From: Halomonas huangheensis
Lineage (GTDB): Bacteria; Pseudomonadota; Gammaproteobacteria; Pseudomonadales; Halomonadaceae
Assembly: GCF_001431725.1 (NCBI RefSeq)
Contig: NZ_CP013106.1
Span: 1,178,001-1,242,000, forward strand
Length of the DNA: 64,000 bases
Reading direction: 5' to 3'
The notes under the pieces are model-generated. The model saw nothing but the letters and a program-made list of their open reading frames with translations, ran no database searches and was not told the DNA's origin. Numbering within the stretch: position 1 is the stretch's first letter; every line of letters begins with the position of its first letter. This document shows, piece after piece, positions 40,614-52,668 of this stretch. Made by a program: the position numbers and the translations under genes.

Positions 40614-43235
40614 ATGAATACTGACTATCGCAAGCCCTTGCCCGCTACAGGGCTCGACTATTTCGACACCCGTGAGGCAGTCAATGCCATCGCTCCGGGC
40701 GCCTATGAACGTTTACCTTATGTCTCGCGCATACTTGGCGAGCAGCTGGTGCGTCGCTGTGATCCCGAGTTGCTCACCGATGCACTTACGCAGCTGATCG
40801 AGCGCAAGCGCGACCTGGACTTTCCCTGGTATCCCGCCCGCGTGGTGTGCCACGACATCCTTGGCCAGACCGCGTTGGTGGACCTCGCTGGTCTGCGTGA
40901 TGCGATTGCCGAGAAGGGCGGTGATCCGGCCAAGGTCAACCCGGTGGTGCCGACGCAACTGATCGTCGACCACTCGCTGGCGGTGGAGCACGCCGGTTTT
41001 GATCCCGATGCCTTCGACAAGAACCGCGCCATCGAGGATCGCCGCAACGAGGATCGCTTCCACTTCATCGACTGGACTCGCACCGCGTTCAAGAATGTCG
41101 ATGTGATTCCTGCCGGCAACGGCATCATGCACCAGATCAATCTGGAGAAGATGTCGCCGGTGATTCATGCTCGCTCGGATGAGAGTGGCAGGAAGGTAGC
41201 GTTCCCGGATACTTGTGTCGGCACCGATAGCCACACGCCGCATATAGATGCACTGGGTGTCATAGCAGTAGGTGTTGGTGGTCTGGAAGCCGAGAGTGTG
41301 ATGCTGGGACGCGCCTCGATGATGCGCTTGCCGGATATCGTCGGTGTTGAACTGACCGGGCGACGCCAACCGGGGATCACCGCTACCGATATCGTGCTGG
41401 CGTTGACCGAGTTCCTGCGTCAGCAGAAGGTCGTTGGCGCCTGGCTGGAGTTCTTCGGAGAGGGGGCGTCGAGCCTGACCATCGGTGACCGGGCGACGAT
41501 TTCCAACATGACGCCGGAGTATGGTGCGACGGCAGCGATGTTCTACATCGACGAACAGACCATCGACTACCTCAAGCTGACCGGGCGTGAGCCCGAGCAG
41601 GTCGCGCTGGTCGAGCACTATGCCCGACACACCGGCTTGTGGGCCGATAGCCTCGAGGCCGCAGAATACGAGCGGGTACTGACCTTTGACTTGTCATCTG
41701 TAGAGCGAACTCTCGCCGGCCCGTCCAATCCCCACCGTCGACTGCCGACGTCGGCGCTCGCCGAGCGTGGCATCGCCGTGAACCTCGATCGGGCGCTGGA
41801 GGAAGAGAAGGCCGGACGGATGCCGGATGGCGCGGTGATCATCGCCGCGATCACCAGTTGTACCAATACCTCCAATCCACGCAATGTCGTGGCTGCTGGC
41901 CTGGTGGCGAAGAAGGCCAATGAATTGGGACTGGTGCGCAAGCCGTGGGTGAAATCATCCTTCGCCCCCGGCTCCAGAGTGGCGCGTCTGTATCTGGAAG
42001 AGGCCGGACTGCTGCCGGAGCTGGAGAAGCTGGGGTTCGGCATCGTCGCCTACGCCTGCACCACCTGCAATGGCATGTCGGGTGCGCTGGAGCCGAAGAT
42101 TCAGCAGGAGATCATCGAGCGTGATCTGTATACCACGGCGGTGCTGTCCGGTAATCGCAACTTCGATGGTCGTATTCATCCTTATGCCAAGCAGGCCTTC
42201 CTCGCTTCTCCGCCGCTGGTCGTGGCCTACGCCATCGCCGGAACGGTAAGGTTTGATATCGAGCAGGATGCCCTGGGCTACGATGCGGATGGCAATGCCG
42301 TCACGCTCAAGGACCTATGGCCGTCGGATGCGGAGATCGATGCCATTGTCGGCGAGCACGTCAAGCCCGAGCAGTTCAAGCAGGTCTACATCCCGATGTT
42401 CGACCTCGGCGCGGTCGAGGAGGCCGAGAGCCCTCTCTACGACTGGCGTCCCACCAGCACCTATATTCGCCGCCCGCCCTACTGGGAAGGCACCATGGCC
42501 GCAGAGCGTGCGCTCAAGGGCATGCGTCCACTGGCGATCCTGCCTGACAACATCACCACCGATCACCTGTCGCCGTCCAATGCCATCATGGCGGACAGCG
42601 CGGCGGGTGAATATCTGGCGAAGATGGGCTTGCCGGAAGAGGACTTCAATTCCTATGCCACACACCGTGGCGATCACCTGACCGCGCAGCGTGCGACCCT
42701 TGCCAACCCCAAGCTGTTCAATGAAATGGTCCGGGATGAGGACGGCAAGGTCGTGCAGGGATCACTGGCACGTGTCGAGCCGGAAGGCAAGGTGACGCGC
42801 ATGTGGGAAGCAATCGAGACCTATATGCAGCGTGGTCAGCCATTGATCGTCATCGCCGGTGCCGATTATGGCCAGGGCTCGTCGCGGGATTGGGCGGCCA
42901 AGGGCGTGGCACTGGCCGGGGTCGAAGCCATCGTCGCGGAGGGCTTCGAGCGCATTCACCGTACCAATCTGGTCGGGATGGGTGTGATGCCGCTGCAGTT
43001 CGAGGAAGGCACCACGCGCCACAGCCTCAAGCTGGATGGCACTGAAACCTATGATGTTGAAGGCCAGCCTGCGCCAGGGGCTTCACTGGTATTGGTGATC
43101 CAGCGTGCCAACGGCGACAGCGAGCGCGTTCCGGTGATCTGTCGCCTCGATACCTTCGAGGAAGTGTCCATCTATTCTGCGGGCGGCGTGTTGCAGCGCT
43201 TCGCCGAGGATTTCCTTGAGTCGGAGGTCGCCTGA
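40614..43235 (+). CDS. acnD: 2-methylcitrate dehydratase, Fe/S-dependent (AcnD)
   Basis: Aconitase-family enzyme of 873 aa that dehydrates 2-methylcitrate to an isomer that PrpF converts further. Cluster ligands lie in AAITSCTNTSNP and ACTTCNGMSG. The C-terminal swivel domain carries GADYGQGSSRDWAAKG. The presence of AcnD with PrpF defines the alternative (Pseudomonas/Shewanella-type) branch. The 146-base gap after prpC contains a small GACGCCG-rich repeat but no gene. The acnD stop is one base before the prpF start. Confidence 0.95.
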   Translation: MNTDYRKPLPATGLDYFDTREAVNAIAPGAYERLPYVSRILGEQLVRRCDPELLTDALTQLIERKRDLDFPWYPARVVCHDILGQTALVDLAGLRDAIAEKGGDPAKVNPVVPTQLIVDHSLAVEHAGFDPDAFDKNRAIEDRRNEDRFHFIDWTRTAFKNVDVIPAGNGIMHQINLEKMSPVIHARSDESGRKVAFPDTCVGTDSHTPHIDALGVIAVGVGGLEAESVMLGRASMMRLPDIVGVELTGRRQPGITATDIVLALTEFLRQQKVVGAWLEFFGEGASSLTIGDRATISNMTPEYGATAAMFYIDEQTIDYLKLTGREPEQVALVEHYARHTGLWADSLEAAEYERVLTFDLSSVERTLAGPSNPHRRLPTSALAERGIAVNLDRALEEEKAGRMPDGAVIIAAITSCTNTSNPRNVVAAGLVAKKANELGLVRKPWVKSSFAPGSRVARLYLEEAGLLPELEKLGFGIVAYACTTCNGMSGALEPKIQQEIIERDLYTTAVLSGNRNFDGRIHPYAKQAFLASPPLVVAYAIAGTVRFDIEQDALGYDADGNAVTLKDLWPSDAEIDAIVGEHVKPEQFKQVYIPMFDLGAVEEAESPLYDWRPTSTYIRRPPYWEGTMAAERALKGMRPLAILPDNITTDHLSPSNAIMADSAAGEYLAKMGLPEEDFNSYATHRGDHLTAQRATLANPKLFNEMVRDEDGKVVQGSLARVEPEGKVTRMWEAIETYMQRGQPLIVIAGADYGQGSSRDWAAKGVALAGVEAIVAEGFERIHRTNLVGMGVMPLQFEEGTTRHSLKLDGTETYDVEGQPAPGASLVLVIQRANGDSERVPVICRLDTFEEVSIYSAGGVLQRFAEDFLESEVA

Positions 43236-43236
43236 T

Positions 43237-44436
43237 ATGACAGCCCCCTTTGCCCCGCAGTTACGGATTCCCGCCATCTACATGCGCGGCGGTACCAGCA
43301 AGGGCGTCTTCCTGCGCGTACAGGACCTGCCCGAGGCGGCGCGCGTTCCTGGAGAGGCAAGAGATGCCCTGTTGATGCGCATCGTCGGTAGCCCCGACCC
43401 TTATGCCAAGCATACCGATGGCATGGGCGGCGCCACCTCCAGCACCAGCAAGGTGGTATTGCTCTGCGAGAGCGAGTCGCCGGAACATGATGTCGATTAT
43501 CTGTTCGGTCAGGTGTCGATCGACTCTCCGTTTGTCGACTGGAGTGGCAACTGCGGCAACCTGTCGTCCGCCGTAGGGCCTTGCGCCATCGAAATGGGCA
43601 TTGTTCCTGCCGAGCGCATTCCCGCTGATGGTGATGCCGAAGTACGTATCTGGCAGGCCAATATCGGCAAGACCATCGTCGCGCGGGTGCCGATGGCAAA
43701 TGGCCAGGTGCAGGAGAGTGGTGACTTCGAGCTCGACGGCGTGACCTTTCCGGCGGCCGAAGTGGGGCTGTCGTTCATGGATCCCGCGGCAGGCGAGGGC
43801 AGCATGTTCCCCACCGGCAATGTAGTGGATGAGCTGGAAGTGCCTGAGCAGGTGGCGGCATCTGGACGCATTCGCGCCACCTTGATCAACGCCGGTATCC
43901 CGACGATTTTTGTCGATGCCGGTGATCTGGGCTATAGCGGAACCGAGCTGCAGGACGACATCAATGGTGATCCGACAGCGCTGGCGAGGCTCGAGACCTT
44001 GCGTGCCCATGGCGCCTTGCACATGGGTTTGATCAAGCACCTCGACGAGGCGGTCACGCGTCAGCACACACCGAAAGTGGCGTTCGTGGCGCCCGCGCGT
44101 GGCTACACGGCCTCCAGCGGCAAGCAGATTGCCGCCGATGAGGTCGATCTGCTGGTGCGCGCGATGTCCATGGGCAAGTTGCATCACGCCATGATGGGCA
44201 CTGCCGCCGTAGCGATCGGCGTGGCGGCCGCTGTGCCGGGTACCCTGGTCAATCTTGCCGCGGGTGGTGGTGCCCGGAACTCCGTAGTGTTTGGCCATCC
44301 ATCGGGAACACTGCGTGTTGGCGCCCGTGTGGAGGAGGTCGAAGGCAGTTGGGTCGCGACTGAGGCAACCATGAGCCGCAGTGCGCGAATACTGATGGAG
44401 GGCAAGGTCAGAGTGCCCGCTGAAGTGACTGCGTGA
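43237..44436 (+). CDS. prpF: 2-methylaconitate cis-trans isomerase PrpF
   Basis: The 399-aa protein of the PrpF/diaminopimelate epimerase fold isomerises the AcnD product. Motifs are YMRGGTSKGVFLR, DWSGNCGNLSSAVGPCAIE and GNVVDELEVP. ATG 43237 follows the acnD stop by one base with GGAGG in the acnD end, so translation is coupled. Confidence 0.94.
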   Translation: MTAPFAPQLRIPAIYMRGGTSKGVFLRVQDLPEAARVPGEARDALLMRIVGSPDPYAKHTDGMGGATSSTSKVVLLCESESPEHDVDYLFGQVSIDSPFVDWSGNCGNLSSAVGPCAIEMGIVPAERIPADGDAEVRIWQANIGKTIVARVPMANGQVQESGDFELDGVTFPAAEVGLSFMDPAAGEGSMFPTGNVVDELEVPEQVAASGRIRATLINAGIPTIFVDAGDLGYSGTELQDDINGDPTALARLETLRAHGALHMGLIKHLDEAVTRQHTPKVAFVAPARGYTASSGKQIAADEVDLLVRAMSMGKLHHAMMGTAAVAIGVAAAVPGTLVNLAAGGGARNSVVFGHPSGTLRVGARVEEVEGSWVATEATMSRSARILMEGKVRVPAEVTA

Positions 44437-44443
44437 GGACTGT

Positions 44444-44467
44444 GACGCCGCCCTATCGGGCGGCGTC
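44444..44467 (+). terminator. Intra-operon hairpin between prpF and prpD
   Basis: Perfect 10-bp stem GACGCCGCCC / GGGCGGCGTC with loop TATC, 7 bases after the prpF stop. It may partially terminate or protect mRNA 3' ends, reducing prpD relative to prpF. Confidence 0.55.
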
Positions 44468-44496
44468 GTTCGTTCTGCACCCAGGGGGAGGTCAGC

Positions 44497-45978
44497 ATGA
44501 GTACTGTCGAAAGCAACATCCGTCCCGAGTACGACGAGGAGCTGCAGCGGATCGCGGATTATGTGTTGGAGGTGGAGCTGAAAAGTGACGAAGCCTTCGA
44601 TACGGCACGCCATTGTCTGATGGACAGTCTGGGATGCGGATTACTGGCGCTACGCTTTCCCGAATGTCTCAAGCATCTTGGTCCGATTGTCGAAGGTACC
44701 CAGGTGCCGCATGGCGCACGAGTTCCCGGTACGACGTTTCGGCTGGACCCGGTCAAGGCGGCCTGGGATATCGGTGCCTGCATTCGCTGGCTGGACTACA
44801 ACGATACCTGGCTGGCAGCGGAGTGGGGTCATCCCTCGGATAACCTCGGCAGCATTCTCGCGGTTGCGGATCATCTCTCCCAGCAGCGGCTGGCACGTGG
44901 CGAGACACCTTTGGCCATGCGTGATGTGCTTGATGCGATGATTCGCGCCCATGAGATTCAAGGAGTGCTGGCGCTGGATAATGCATTCAACCGAGTGGGG
45001 CTGGACCACGTTGTACTGGTCAAGGTGGCTTCCACGGCGGTTGTGGCCAGATTGGTGGGAGCGGATAGAGAACAGACATTGTCGGCATTGTCTCATGCCT
45101 GGGTTGATGGGCAGAGCCTGCGTACCTATCGCCATGCGCCCAATGCCGGGTCACGCAAGAGCTGGGCGGCGGGCGATGCTACTTCGCGGGCAGTGCGGCT
45201 GGTAGATATCGCCATGCGTGGGGAAATGGGTATTCCTGGCGTGCTTAGTGCACCTCAGTGGGGCTTCTATGATGTCAGCTTCAGCCACACCAATAGGGAG
45301 TTGGCGCTCAAGCCGGATGACCAGCGGAGGTTCAGCCTTCAGAGAGAGTTCGGCAGCTATGTAATGGAGAATGTGCTGTTCAAGCTGTCATTCCCCGCCG
45401 AGTTCCATGCGCAGACCGCCTGTGAAGCTGCGGTATCGTTGCATCCCGAGGTCAAGGATCGGTTGGAGGATATCGAACGTATCGAGCTGACGACTCATGA
45501 ATCGGCGATACGCATCATTTCCAAGCAGGGCGAACTGGCCAATCCTGCCGATCGAGATCATTGCCTGCAGTACATGACGGCGGTTCCTCTCGTCTTCGGT
45601 GAGTTGAGGGCCGAGCACTATGAAGATGACTTCCACCACGCCCACCCGGTCATCGATCAACTACGCGACAGGATGGTGGTGACCGAGGATACCGGCTATA
45701 GCCGTGACTACCTCGACCCTGAGAAGCGCTCGATCGCCAATGCCATACAAGTGTTCTTCTCCGATGGCAGCTCCACCGACAAGGTGGCGGTGGAGTATCC
45801 CATCGGACATCGTCGGCGTCGCAAGGAAGGCATGCCGGTGCTGATCGACAAGTTTGCACGCCACCTTGCCACGCGGTTTCCCCGTCGCCGCTGTGAGGAA
45901 ATCATGGCGCTTTGTCAGGACCGTGAACGTTTTGAAGCCATGTCGGTGGATCGGTTTATGGAGTTGTGGGTGGTGTAG
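44497..45978 (+). CDS. prpD: 2-methylcitrate dehydratase PrpD
   Basis: MmgE/PrpD family, 493 aa, cluster-free dehydratase. Conserved parts are [42 protein letters not shown] and [23 protein letters not shown] lies upstream of the ATG. With AcnD present the cell has two dehydratases; PrpD is often retained for the stereochemistry of native 2-methylcitrate or for downstream aconitase-like steps. Last gene of the operon. Confidence 0.94.
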   Translation: MSTVESNIRPEYDEELQRIADYVLEVELKSDEAFDTARHCLMDSLGCGLLALRFPECLKHLGPIVEGTQVPHGARVPGTTFRLDPVKAAWDIGACIRWLDYNDTWLAAEWGHPSDNLGSILAVADHLSQQRLARGETPLAMRDVLDAMIRAHEIQGVLALDNAFNRVGLDHVVLVKVASTAVVARLVGADREQTLSALSHAWVDGQSLRTYRHAPNAGSRKSWAAGDATSRAVRLVDIAMRGEMGIPGVLSAPQWGFYDVSFSHTNRELALKPDDQRRFSLQREFGSYVMENVLFKLSFPAEFHAQTACEAAVSLHPEVKDRLEDIERIELTTHESAIRIISKQGELANPADRDHCLQYMTAVPLVFGELRAEHYEDDFHHAHPVIDQLRDRMVVTEDTGYSRDYLDPEKRSIANAIQVFFSDGSSTDKVAVEYPIGHRRRRKEGMPVLIDKFARHLATRFPRRRCEEIMALCQDRERFEAMSVDRFMELWVV

Positions 45979-45982
45979 CTGC

Positions 45983-46052
45983 AAGAGGGAAGAGGGAAGA
46001 GGGAAGAGGGAAGAGGGAAGAGGGAAGAGGGAAGAGGGAAGAGGGAAGAGGT
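45983..46052. repeat. 7-bp microsatellite (AAGAGGG), about ten copies, upstream of the rRNA operon
   Basis: Uninterrupted AAGAGGG units start five bases after the prpD stop and run 70 bases, all purine on the plus strand. A pyrimidine array of almost the same unit on the other strand lies beyond the rRNA operon at 52499-52538. Confidence 0.97.
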
Positions 46053-46219
46053 GGCGTTCGCGGCTTTTGGAAGTTTCTGAAACTTTTTTACAGAAGCCTC
46101 TTGCAGACCTCGGTGCAAATCCGTAAAGTACGCATCCGCTGCTGGCGACGAGCAAACGTCGCAAGCGGTGAAGATGGGTAGAAGTAGCTGATTTGAAAAG
46201 ACTTTTTGAAAATCGCTGC

Positions 46220-46247
46220 TTGACATTCTCACCGGATTCGGTAGAAT
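46220..46247 (+). promoter_or_regulatory. rRNA promoter P1
   Basis: TTGACA (46220-46225), 16-bp spacer, TAGAAT (46242-46247), then the GC-rich discriminator GCGCC. An A/T-rich UP-like stretch (TTTGAAAAGACTTTTTGAAAA) lies just upstream. Confidence 0.8.
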
Positions 46248-46357
46248 GCGCCTCCATCGAATCGGGGTCACTCAGTCACATCGAGCGATCACGGATCGCA
46301 CCTCGGGTTCGAGGCCTGGTTGTCCAGTGGGCATCAGGATCGAACGGAAAAAAGAGG

Positions 46358-46385
46358 TTGACGAAATCCACCGGTTCTGTAGAAT
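46358..46385 (+). promoter_or_regulatory. rRNA promoter P2
   Basis: TTGACG (46358-46363), 16-bp spacer, TAGAAT (46380-46385), followed by ACGCC. The CACCGG..TC.GTAGAAT part resembles P1, suggesting duplication. Confidence 0.75.
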
Positions 46386-46479
46386 ACGCCTTCCTCGCAG
46401 GGCACTTCGCTTCGGTCTTCAAGGTCAGCGAAGTAAGTCGCAAGACAGCGAGACGCTCCACTCTTCGAGAGTTCGGAGC

Positions 46480-46490
46480 CGCTCTTTAAA
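46480..46490 (+). promoter_or_regulatory. boxA antitermination element in the 16S leader
   Basis: CGCTCTTTAAA resembles the rRNA boxA consensus (TGCTCTTTAACA) and lies just ahead of the 16S processing stem. Confidence 0.6.
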
Positions 46491-46493
46491 AAA

Positions 46494-46510
46494 TTGATCA
46501 GGTAATTCAT
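46494..46510 (+). other. 5' strand of the 16S processing stem
   Basis: TTGATCAGGTAATTCAT pairs perfectly with 48223-48239 downstream of 16S. Pairing extends inward with G-U pairs (GTGGGCGCTTGCCGA with TCGGTAAGTGCTCAC). This is the expected RNase III substrate. Confidence 0.8.
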
Positions 46511-46648
46511 GTGGGCGCTTGCCGATGAGTCAGTGATGTAGTCACTGAAATATCAAGGCAAGCGACTCGTCAAAGGTCTTAGGATCTTTTTGAGAACGTT
46601 TGAACCTTGAGCCAGGTTTGGTGCAGCCAATGCACTATCAGATTTTTC

Positions 46649-48187
<1,539 letters not shown>

Positions 48188-48222
48188 ATCGACAAGTCGC
48201 TGACTGTCGGTAAGTGCTCACA

Positions 48223-48239
48223 ATGAATTACCTGATCAA
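48223..48239 (+). other. 3' strand of the 16S processing stem
   Basis: ATGAATTACCTGATCAA, complementary to 46494-46510. The core TTACCTGATCAA recurs at 48688-48699 and 48736-48747. Confidence 0.8.
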
Positions 48240-48258
48240 GATAGAGCAATGATTGTTT

Positions 48259-48364
48259 GGGTCTGTAGCTCGGTTGGTTGGAGCGTGCCCCCTGACCTTG
48301 TATGGAAAGGAGGGTAAGGTCGGCAAGCCGACACGAAAGCAGGCTTGGTGATCATCAAGGTGCC
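48259..48364 (+). pseudogene. Decayed tRNA-Ile copy in the spacer
   Basis: Starts GGGTCTGTAGCTCGGTTGG, identical to the real tRNA-Ile start 106 bases later except for one base. It keeps the 7-base acceptor strand and a paired D-stem (GCTC/GAGC). The anticodon loop region is disrupted by an insertion (after CCCCCTGA), yet GGGTAAGGTCGGCA resembles the GGGTGAGGTCGGCA of the real gene. The 3' acceptor strand and CCA are absent. It cannot fold as a normal tRNA. Confidence 0.75.
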
Positions 48365-48441
<77 letters not shown>

Positions 48442-48530
48442 AATTTGCGCAATACGGTGTTGCTTGATTGCTCGTGTAGGTAACTACACTTCGCAATAAG
48501 GCGCCTTGTCTTGCCCAGATTGCTTATAGA

Positions 48531-48606
48531 GGGGCCATAGCTCAGCTGGGAGAGCGCCTGCCTTGCACGCAGGAGGTCAGCGGTTCGATCCCGCTTGGCT
48601 CCACCA
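48531..48606 (+). tRNA. tRNA-Ala (TGC)
   Basis: 76 bases including CCA. Acceptor GGGGCCA/TGGCTCC, D-arm GCTCAGCTGGGAGAGC, anticodon arm CCTGC-CTTGCAC-GCAGG with anticodon TGC, and T-arm AGCGG-TTCGATC-CCGCT. Confidence 0.98.
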
Positions 48607-48815
48607 AAATCTTCCTGATCGCCGTGTTGAAGCTTCACTCGTTTATGAAAATAAACGTCGTGAATCTTCGTCGTGCGACAGAAAGATTTACCTGATCAAG
48701 CTTCGTAGCGTAAGTCTCCGTTGTGCGCAGCACGATTACCTGATCAACAGTCATTGTAGTGAATTCTAAGTCGTGTGCTTTGTGTAAAGCCTACCACTTA
48801 GAGTTTCGGCTCTAT

Positions 48816-48828
48816 TGCTCTTTAACAA
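48816..48828 (+). promoter_or_regulatory. boxA element ahead of 23S
   Basis: TGCTCTTTAACAA matches the rRNA boxA consensus exactly. It is followed by TGTAGATCATGC, which pairs with GCATGATCTACA beyond 23S (51912-51923) as the 23S processing stem. Confidence 0.85.
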
Positions 48829-48939
48829 TGTAGATCATGCTGACAAGTCCCTTTTCTTCGGAAAAGGGCAAGTGATACGTCTCAAGCGTATCCGGCAATT
48901 GTCGTGCATCATCGATTGACAGACCCCTTGGGGTTATAT

Positions 48940-51840
<2,901 letters not shown>

Positions 51841-51932
51841 ATAACACCCAAGTGGTTTTGGTCGATGACGCACGACAGGACATTGACGGATACGACGAGA
51901 CGTATCAGATCGGCATGATCTACACCCTTTTC

Positions 51933-52050
51933 GCCTGACGACCATAGCGAGTGTGAACCACCTGATCCCTTGCCGAACTCAGTAGTGAAACCGCTCAGCG
52001 CCGATGGTAGTGTGGGGTCTCCCCATGTGAGAGTAGGTCATCGTCAGGCA
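51933..52050 (+). rRNA. rrf: 5S ribosomal RNA
   Basis: About 118 bases. The terminal helix is GCCTGACGA / TCGTCAGGC, with internal signatures CCGAACTCAGTAGTGAAAC and TGGTAGTGTGGGGTCTCCCC. It lies about 90 bases after 23S. Confidence 0.96.
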
Positions 52051-52065
52051 TTTATTCAGAAAAAG

Positions 52066-52099
52066 TCCCTCGGATGCGATGCATCCGGGGGATTTTTTT
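52066..52099 (+). terminator. rRNA operon terminator
   Basis: A 12-bp stem (TCCCTCGGATGC / GCATCCGGGGGA, one G-T pair, loop GAT) followed by seven T residues. Confidence 0.92.
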
Positions 52100-52260
52100 G
52101 CCTGACGATGGCCTGGCATTACCATGTGAGAGTAGGGTTCGCACCGCCAGGGCAAGATATATCTTGCCAGGTGCGAACGGGTACGGGATGTACAGCTGCG
52201 AAGCGGCGTCCCGTACACCGGCTCAAGCCCGCGACAGCGGGTGCAGAGGCGTCAGGCATT
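52100..52260 (+). pseudogene. 5S-like remnant with hairpin-rich insertion behind the terminator
   Basis: GCCTGACGA (52100) equals the 5S start; CCATGTGAGAGTAGG (52122-52136) equals the 5S 3' region; GTCAGGCATTTATTCAG (52251-52267) equals the 5S end and its downstream flank. Between the last two lie about 114 bases unrelated to 5S. Insertion hairpins are GTTCGCACC / GGTGCGAAC (52137-52178, enclosing the palindrome GGCAAGATATATCTTGCC) and GTACGGGA / TCCCGTAC (52181-52216). Confidence 0.7.
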
Positions 52261-52283
52261 TATTCAGAGCTCTCTCGAAGTTC

Positions 52284-52314
52284 AGCCGGTCATCGAGAGA
52301 TGATCGGGGCTTTT
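52284..52314 (+). terminator. Second possible terminator after the 5S remnant
   Basis: AGCCGGTCATC / GATGATCGGGGCT, GAGA loop and a small bulge, followed by TTT. It is consistent with a former second 5S gene having its own terminator. Confidence 0.5.
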
Positions 52315-52498
52315 CGCATCATGGGAAGGCCTCGCTTTTTATAGTGAGAGGGAAGTCTCAAGACGAAAGAAGGAAGAGTTGTCCTTCGGACATCAAAACC
52401 CCCAAACCTGTTCGAGTGGTGGGTTTCTCGGTGCCAGTATCTTCACACTCTATTCGTCTCTTCCTTGACACTCGCCCTTCAGGCGACGCCGTATACCT

Positions 52499-52538
52499 CT
52501 TCCTTCTTCCTTCTTCCTTCTTCCTTCTTCCTTCTTCC
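52499..52538. repeat. 7-bp microsatellite (CTTCCTT), 5.7 copies, downstream of the rRNA operon
   Basis: Pyrimidine-only array. Its complement (GGAAGAA)n differs by one base from the (GGAAGAG)n array at 45983-46052. It lies 130 bases upstream of the BCCT gene start. CTTATAACTTACGGCTTATAGC follows, the inverted relative of the spacer after phaC. Confidence 0.95.
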
Positions 52539-52668
52539 GACTTATAACTTACGGCTTATAGCTGATGTATTCCCTCTTGTAGTTCCCCCCTTTTCCATTC
52601 CTCTAGAAACAGGAGCTTCCGGTTATCCGGTGCGTTATCTAGCGTGCCTTGTTGCCGTACATCTTGAT

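Noticed and set aside
43261..44613. Long minus-strand ORF (450 codons) opposite prpF
   Set aside because: Shadow frame caused by GC-rich codon usage; the plus-strand product is a clear PrpF. The same applies to long shadows opposite sbp, prpC, acnD and cysA.
52137..52249. Insertion sequence in the 5S remnant
   Set aside because: Only about 114 bp, no transposase ORF and no clear target duplication; described instead as a hairpin-rich insertion of unknown origin.
52465..52668. N-terminal extension of the BCCT transporter through the microsatellite
   Set aside because: The frame is open but would translate the 7-bp array and has no homology-like start; the Met at 52669 directly precedes the conserved region.
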